Source of the DNA: Chara braunii | Taxonomy: Eukaryota > Streptophyta > Charophyceae > Charales > Characeae | Direction: 5' to 3' | DNA length: 48,176 nucleotides | Assembly: GCA_003427395.1 (NCBI GenBank) | Contig: BFEA01000156.1 | Coordinates: forward strand, 1,481,219 to 1,529,394 | In this document: piece by piece, positions 42,691 through 48,176 of the stretch | Position numbering within the stretch: position 1 is the first letter of the stretch | How the letters are laid out: each line of letters starts with the position of its first letter | Made by a program: the position numbers and the translations under genes | The notes under the pieces: generated by a model | Database searches by the model: none | The model's input: the letters and a program-made list of their open reading frames with translations, nothing else | Told to the model about the DNA's origin: nothing

Positions 42691-44434
42691 CCTTTGATAG
42701 ACCCAGTCAAACAAGCAATATTGTTTATCTCCCATCCTTCCCCCAGATGCAATCCCATAATCTGCCTTTAGTCAAACAATGAAAATGAAACTGACATTAC
42801 GCATACATTCCTTTACTTAGTCTGATTCGTGTCCTGAAAGTCAAACTGAAAGTCAAAGTAGGGATGCAGGCAATATACTAAGTCAACCATAGCAAGAAAT
42901 ACAGGTAAGGGTTATAACTGGGTTTATAGAGGGAAAGCAATGATTACCTTTCAATTCCCTGCCTCTAAAACTCCTCCTTAGTTCCGGCAGAGCTCCCCTA
43001 ATCGGTGGGTTGACTCTCCACAGAGTCTTGCTGCGGTCCTACGAGTTGCAATCCCCCCTGCCGCCTTCCTCTCAGAACAGGACCAGACTTCGAGTAAGAA
43101 GGGCAGAAGGAGGGGTTTGAGACTCTCGAGATACAGGAGAGGTGCTCTCAGACTTACGCGAGAGGGCCTTGGTTCCTTGATTCGCCTGAGGGCGTTGCAA
43201 TGATGGAAAAAAATTACAAAACGATTTGGTCGACTGTAGCCAAACCGTCGAAATCAATCCTCGGACGACCTCCCAAATCGCAGCACCAAGCCGTTGACAA
43301 CCCTTCACGTTCGCTCTAGCAACCCCTCGGTAGATGTGCAACGTATTGGCCAACAAGCGGGCCTCCAAACTCTGTTGTTTGCTCACTGTCACTCCGCTTA
43401 AGATTTTGCACAACACTTCTCATCATCCCACAGACAATTCATACTGTTCCCGGATGGCTGCTGCTGTTTTTCTTGTCGAAGTGGACACTGTCTCGACTTG
43501 CGAGTAAGTCCTCTAACCCTGTAGCTTGCTTCCCTGTTGTCTGAGCTGCTGAGACGAGCGGCGCACCTGTCTACAGGTAAGCCTCCAACCCCCTTAGCCT
43601 TCTCGTTCACCCTTCTCATAGCCTTTAAGGTAAATTTATACCCTCACGGCCCTTTTACGCTACTCTCACCGTTGGGATGAGCAAAATTGTGTGAATCTTC
43701 TGCTGGAAAACGCAGAGCTATACAACGCCCGCTTCAAACCCGTTCCTCCCGTGCGCAACCTTTACACCTTGCGTCAGCAAGCTCACTGCCCCGTCTCCAA
43801 ATACGCCTTTACCATTGTACTAATCTATTCTCCCTATCTATCACTCCATCGTCCTCCTTACCTCCCATGCACCCGGCTGACCTCTCGACTAAGTTCGCGC
43901 AACTCTAACGGCTCAACGGAGACGAGCAGGCTACAGGCAGGGGAAAAACCTTCAACAGAACGGTGAAGAGCAGAAGGCACGGCGAGCGACCACATGATCT
44001 AGAAGGCGGGCATATACAACAACACCATCTAACAGCGCAAGAGGGGATTACGAACAACGTCACGGTGCAGCTGCCTGGTCCGAGATACGTAGACCACGAT
44101 CGTGGAAACGAATGACACGAACCGTCCTTGATAAGTGTCGAGCCCATGGACCACCGGGATGGAGACGACACCCACGTTTGGTGAAGGAGGCGACCAACTC
44201 CAGTCCCTTTATGGCGGTCAGCACAGCCCGCCATCCCGCATCCTATGATATAACAATTGAAAATGAATCTTCCACTAAACATGGAAGGATTCACTACCTT
44301 CGTTCGCTTAACCCCTCTCTTTTCGTGCAACTTCTCTTCTTTATAGCACAAAAACTAACTCTCCTTTCCCAAATCTGACTCCTCCGTTTGATTCGTAGCA
44401 CTTCAAAAACCCTGTTTACCATGTCATTTCGCCC
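42691..44434. other. Unassigned DNA
   Basis: Composition returns towards balanced from about 43 kb. ORFs of up to 148 codons (43905-44351, minus strand) show no domains. No gene was recognised. Confidence 0.4.
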
Positions 44435-44460
44435 GATTTCGCCCAGAATCGGGTGAAATC
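44435..44460. repeat. Hairpin
   Basis: GATTTCGCCC and GGGTGAAATC are complementary at 9 of 10 positions around a 6-nt loop. Confidence 0.65.
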
Positions 44461-44848
44461 TCAGTTTTCCGTTTTCACCATACTCCTTCGTTGCTCCGCC
44501 ATCGCTATACTCCTCGCACTACTTTCTCCACTAACCTCCCAATATGCTAATTTATCACCAAAACTAACCTCATTGTCAAGTTCGCTCGGCCCCAAAACAA
44601 CAGAAACAAGTCTCAAATCGTTCGTTTTCGTCAATGAACGAACGAGATCAGTGGTTTTCCGATCCTACCATTCTCGCTCCCTCCATCTCCAGTCTTTGGC
44701 TGTATCCGGTGCGAAAACCTGTCCCTGTTCCTCCTTCTCTCACAGCCCCAGATCCCCGTCTCCTTTTGCGCGTTCCACTACAACCGCCTCCGACCGCAAC
44801 TAAATTCGCAGCGTCGGACTTCAACCGATAGCGAACACAGAAGGAGGG

Positions 44849-44860
44849 AAAAAAAAAAAA
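44849..44860 (-). terminator. T12 run after the U6 copy (Pol III-type terminator)
   Basis: On the minus strand 12 T follow the U6-like sequence at the place expected for a Pol III terminator. It could equally be the tail of a retroposed copy read on the other strand. Confidence 0.5.
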
Positions 44861-44963
44861 CAGATTAGTCGTACCCCCTTTCCATTTATATGTGTCATCC
44901 TCGTACAGGGGCCATGCTAATCTCCTCTCCATCATTCTGATTTTAACAGATGTCATGAAGGAC
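44861..44963 (-). ncRNA. U6: U6 snRNA copy, diverged (probably a pseudogene)
   Basis: The 103 nt match U6 from end to end in order: GTCCTTCATGACATC (5' stem-loop), TTAAAATCAGAATGAT, GAGATTAGCATGGCCCC and GAGGATGACAC, then a run of T. U6 is the catalytic snRNA of the spliceosome. The AGC triad (in GATTAGCATGG) is kept, but the invariant ACAGAGA box is changed to a TGGAGAG-like sequence (plus 44922-44933), and the 3' part (GGAAAGGGGG) has drifted. No plant-type upstream element (TCCCACATCG-like) or TATA box at -30 was seen. A B-box-like GGTTTCGAATCTGG lies about 45 nt upstream. A retro-copy or dead gene is more likely than an active gene. Confidence 0.88.
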
Positions 44964-45205
44964 AGTTCGGCAGTCCCGCAATCAGGACTGTACAAGACCA
45001 GATTCGAAACCGGGCCTGTGTCTCGGCCTCACACAGGTATACTGGCTGCCCTAGGCCGGTTGGTGCAGATGCCGACACCAACTCAGGCCCCGGGCATAGT
45101 TACCACCACCTCTGGCCCCTAACAGGCCGACTTTCATACTAACAATTAGTCGGGGAGCCGGGGGACACGGACCTGTTACAAAGTCTAAGTGTGGGCCTAG
45201 GTGAA

Positions 45206-45281
45206 GTGGCTCCGCTGCAGATCTTGGTAGTAGTAGCAATTATTTGAATGAGAGCTTTGGAGGACCGAGGCGGGGGAAACC
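45206..45281 (+). rRNA. Fragment of large-subunit (25S-28S) rRNA
   Basis: The sequence TGCAGATCTTGGTAGTAGTA, then GCAA, TATT, AATGAGAGCTTTG, GAGG, CCGA and GGGG, follows the conserved LSU segment around GCAGATCTTGGTGGTAGTAG and AAATGAGAACTTTGAAGGCCGA at about 80% by eye. Both sides fall away from rRNA quickly (GGTTCCATG does not follow). This is an inserted, decayed fragment, not an rDNA unit. Confidence 0.78.
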
Positions 45282-45512
45282 ATTACCACCGACCCCACCA
45301 ATCTCAGTAGCATTGACCTTCTCAGTCTTTCGGCGTCGCGGCTGACTCAGAGTATAATACCCCAAAAATAAAAATAATCATAAAACAATAGAATCCATAA
45401 CGCAAGGGGTACTAAAGACACCACCTCGGCTTTGCGGTGACAAAACCAAGGGGGGACAGCCACACAACCCCCCCAACCACGCAATTCCTTTGCGACGCTC
45501 CCATACTATCGC

Positions 45513-45580
45513 GTGCTAGTCTCGATCCCTGAACCTCTTTGATGAAAGTCTGACGCCGTAACCAGTAATGCTAAGCCTAA
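45513..45580 (-). repeat. tRNA-like sequence (possible SINE head)
   Basis: The minus strand has TTAGCATTACTGGTTACGGC (A-box region), then GTCAGACTTTCATCAAAGAG (anticodon-arm-like, CTTT/AAAG stem) and GGGATCGAGACTAGC (B-box region). It is somewhat like an elongator tRNA-Met, but stems are imperfect. No intact acceptor stem was found. Confidence 0.55.
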
Positions 45581-46020
45581 GGCTAGGTCGAACCCTGACG
45601 GACAACTAAATAAACCGATATTACGCGACGCGCATGCCTACCGAAACACTTTCAGAATCACATTGTTGTCGACGTCGCCCTCCGCACGTACGCACAAGCC
45701 ACATGCAATCGCAATCGGTCAACGAAACATACTCTTTTTAATCCCAGTCTAATCAAAAATAAAAATTTGGCTAGCGACCGCGCCGGCTCTTCAATCGTCA
45801 ATAAATAAAATCACGCGTGCCTCAAACCTGCGCGCCCACACACTCTCTGCTCTAGTCAACCATCCAATCAACGTAAACCACAGACGCGGCCGCGCCTCGC
45901 TCGGTATACTCAAACTTTAAACTAACCTATCTATCACCTACAAAAACCAGGGTGGATACCCTTGTAAGGGTATTCGCACCGACGCGGTAATACTATAATG
46001 ATAATAAAAAAGCCCTGAAA
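45581..46020. other. Unassigned DNA with a shared inverted motif
   Basis: At about 45962-45996, GGATACCCTTGTAAGGGTATTC (a short inverted repeat, GATACCCTT/AAGGGTATT) and CACCGACGCGG match the right part of 12637-12686. The rest is unassigned. Confidence 0.45.
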
Positions 46021-46026
46021 GGCCGT

Positions 46027-46045
46027 CCTGTCCAGATTGGACAGG
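46027..46045. repeat. 7-bp hairpin
   Basis: CCTGTCC and GGACAGG flank AGATT, directly before the MITE. Confidence 0.6.
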
Positions 46046-46062
46046 TAATTGAATTGGCTGGG

Positions 46063-46258
46063 CCACTAGTACCTTTGGCGCGTGAGAAAATAGCGGGCCT
46101 CCGGTGGGCCACCGACCTTTTCGGAGGCCGAAATGAAACGACGGACGCCGATCAGATTTATCAATGGCAGTCGTCGTTGGGCCCGGCCTCCGAATCTCTA
46201 GGAGTTTGGGAAAACAGCCAGTTTTCCCTATTTTCCCACGCGGGAAAGGTACTAGTGG
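46063..46258. mobile_element. 196-bp MITE-like element with ~31-bp (extended ~70-bp) inverted ends
   Basis: The left end CCACTAGTACCTTTGGCGCG matches the reverse complement of the right end at about 28 of 31 positions (through GAGAAAATAG). Further inside, TTCGGAGGCCG recurs in mirror position. There is no ORF of note and no clear target-site duplication. Superfamily unknown. Confidence 0.78.
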
Positions 46259-46478
46259 TTAGAATGAGCCTTATTTAAGTAAAATAAAAATACAACAGGG
46301 TAAAGGGCTGCCTCCTGGCTGCATACCTGGTCCTCTCCCTAAGGCTGAAAGGGGTCACTGACCGATGGCGACCCTGTCGGAGGGTAGGCCTGGTATGTCA
46401 TTTGCTGATGTTATGAAAGCACGAATATAGGGGTTCGCTCCACTAGTCTCGACACATGTGCAAAACGAGCGTGAATCT

Positions 46479-46514
46479 TCCGGTAGAACATGGAAATCCG
46501 GTAGAACATGGAAA
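46479..46514. repeat. 18-bp tandem duplicate
   Basis: TCCGGTAGAACATGGAAA is repeated twice without change. Confidence 0.9.
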
Positions 46515-46536
46515 GAGACACCGCCTTTATTTTTGT

Positions 46537-46680
46537 CTTTTGTGCATGTCGAGATTATTGGAGCGAGGCTCATAGTATAGTAGACTTTTGTGCATGTCGA
46601 GAGTATTGGAGCGAGGCTCATAGTATAGTAGACTTTTGTGCATGTCGAGAGTAGTGGAGCGAGGCTCATAGTATAGTATA
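46537..46680. repeat. 48-bp tandem repeat, 3 copies
   Basis: Starts at 46537, 46585 and 46633, with one or two differences between copies. The unit begins CTTTTGTGCATGTCGAGA. Because 48 is a multiple of three, a minus-strand ORF with a 16-residue repeat (MSLAP, then STCTKVYYT) stays open; there is no other sign of coding. Confidence 0.93.
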
Positions 46681-48083
46681 GCACCACCAGTGGCGCCTAA
46701 CTCTAATGCAACATGCAACCTACTCACGGTTGATTAGGCGTGTGTAGGGTGACAAAGACGATGCCGCAAACTGCTCTTGGGTAATCAATCGCAGATGCGA
46801 AGGCCATCTAACTTCGCTCCTCAAATTTGCTGAAAAAAAAAAAAAAAAAAAAAAACTTCGCTGCTTAGCACACAGTCCCGGCTGGCAGTGCGGCTACCGG
46901 TAGCCACGACAAGCCTGCCACCTTGTAGTATAGTATACCTACCTATCGCAATTGCACACACTGGCGGGCCTCAATGCGAATGCGAAGAGCCTTGATTGGT
47001 CCCCGTTCCATGTGGCTATCCTTGAATCGACCGCCCGGCGCCTTCCGGCAAGGTTGTCCGGCCTCTAGAGGTCGGCCTCGCGGGCTCCGACCGCCGTCAT
47101 CTCGAACCTGGCCTCAATCTGGGCCACGTTCTGGGCTTGTCTGTCGCTACGTACCGGTACCTGCATCGAGAACTCAAGGCGGAGGCGGAGTATTCGCCGA
47201 CGAAGCACCCAAGGCCAATCAGTAACGCCCTGGAGCCTCGATGGCCGGCTCGACACGTTGCGATTTGATGTGATCTGATCGGACGGCTTCGAAGCGACGT
47301 AAGCTGTAGAGAGCAGTTGGGGAAGGAGAGGAAGGGGGGGGGTTGTGAACGTGGGGAGGCCAGGACCACCATCGCCACACACGAGCACATTTCGCAAACA
47401 GGTTGAATCTCGTGCACTCTCAGTTCGATTCTGAGGGTGAGCGGAAGAGCGGGAAAGAGTCCTCCCTCGCCGGGCATGAGTGGGGCTTCCCGCTTCCTGC
47501 TCAGGGAGGGGTCATTGTCGCCCCCCCCAGCCAGTTTGGAGGAGAAAGGCTGGCGAATCCCTCCCCTACATCTCCTCTCCCTCTCCCTCCCCTACATCTC
47601 TTCTCCCTCTCCGTCTCCGTCTCCGTCTCGTTACGACTCCACAACTCTTGCACACGACGCTGTTGTTGTTGTCGTCGGCCGTATGTAGATGGCGTCCACG
47701 CCACATTCATTGACGTTCAGAATGTGTAAGCGGTAATCGGAGGAGGAAGAAGAAGGAGCTTTTCGAGAGGCAGTTGGCTCTATCACCGTCGGGACAGGAG
47801 GCAGGAGGTGAGCCTCTTTCGGCGGCATTCGTTCGAGTCTGAGCGTAACCTGTTCAAGAGGGTGGCATCAAGGTCGTTGATGCACACCCCCTCCTTTCTC
47901 CCCCCTCCCCCCTCTATCGGTCAAAGTGCGAGGTAGAGGTTCCTAAATGCGGGAGGGTTGAGTGCGCTTTTGAGGTCACTCGTGGTCCCTTCAAGCTGCC
48001 ATTCCTTTCCCACAAACCACCTCCTCCCAGACTCTCTTTACTGATCGCTGCGAACACTCTGTGTCTGTGCGTAGAAAAAGAAC

Positions 48084-48087
<4 letters not shown>
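46681..48087. other. Unassigned DNA with simple tracts
   Basis: Contains an A22 tract (46834-46855), a palindrome CCTCTAGAGG (about 47063-47072), a duplicated CCCCTACATCTC and a CTCCGT run (47560-47635). ORFs up to 126 codons overlap on both strands without domains. Confidence 0.4.

Positions 48088-48167
<80 letters not shown>
48088..48167. repeat. (GA)n microsatellite
   Basis: An 80-bp GA run near the window end. Confidence 0.98.
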
Positions 48168-48171
<4 letters not shown>

Positions 48172-48176
48172 GTAGG

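Noticed and set aside
43905-44351. 148-codon minus-strand ORF
   Set aside because: No domain or coding signature, and ORFs on the opposite strand overlap.

Overview
The window is nuclear DNA of a eukaryote, most likely a streptophyte (green-plant lineage), possibly a charophyte alga. The reasons are one large plant-style vacuolar-sorting gene, a decayed plant L1-type LINE, tRNA-derived SINEs, a U6 snRNA copy, many long GA/CT microsatellites and an assembly gap of 445 N. The species is an inference; nothing in the window identifies it. There are no operons, CRISPR arrays or prokaryotic features.

Only one intact protein-coding gene is supported. It is an uninterrupted 1382-codon plus-strand ORF (3417-7565) for a Vam6/Vps39-family protein, best matched to VPS3/TGFBRAP1 of the CORVET tethering complex: N-terminal CNH domain, Vps39_1 region, helical-repeat segment and a C-terminal CxxC...CxxC zinc-ribbon-like end. 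Upstream (1-3400) lies a belt of short tandem repeats (about 80, 47, 34 and 24 bp units). About 4.3 kb downstream of the gene is a short degraded duplicate of codons around 452-494 (11870-12025).

The rest is accessory DNA. 8.3-16.2 kb: microsatellites, diverged repeats and hairpins. 16.3-17.1 kb: a 749-bp element with long terminal inverted repeats holding a tRNA-like sequence, with a second tRNA-like sequence just outside it. 17.5-24.5 kb: local duplications, the gap, and a degenerate 110-bp repeat field between two 90-bp direct repeats. 24.8-28.4 kb: a minus-strand LINE relic (endonuclease, reverse transcriptase, zinc-knuckle C-terminus). 29.7-33.5 kb: a 180-bp tandem duplication, a tRNA-derived SINE, and direct and inverted repeats. 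33.85-34.7 kb: the 3' end of a second LINE.

34.7-43 kb is clearly AT-rich. Its most striking part is 40.97-42.69 kb, a dense array of short imperfect hairpins in two families. In one, a constant core is flanked by stems whose sequence changes from copy to copy while staying complementary. 44.8-45.6 kb holds three relics of structural RNA genes side by side: a U6 snRNA copy (minus), a fragment of large-subunit rRNA (plus) and a tRNA-like sequence (minus). A 196-bp inverted-repeat MITE and a 48-bp triplicate follow, and the window ends in a GA microsatellite.

All similarities were judged by eye. Identities and element boundaries are approximate.
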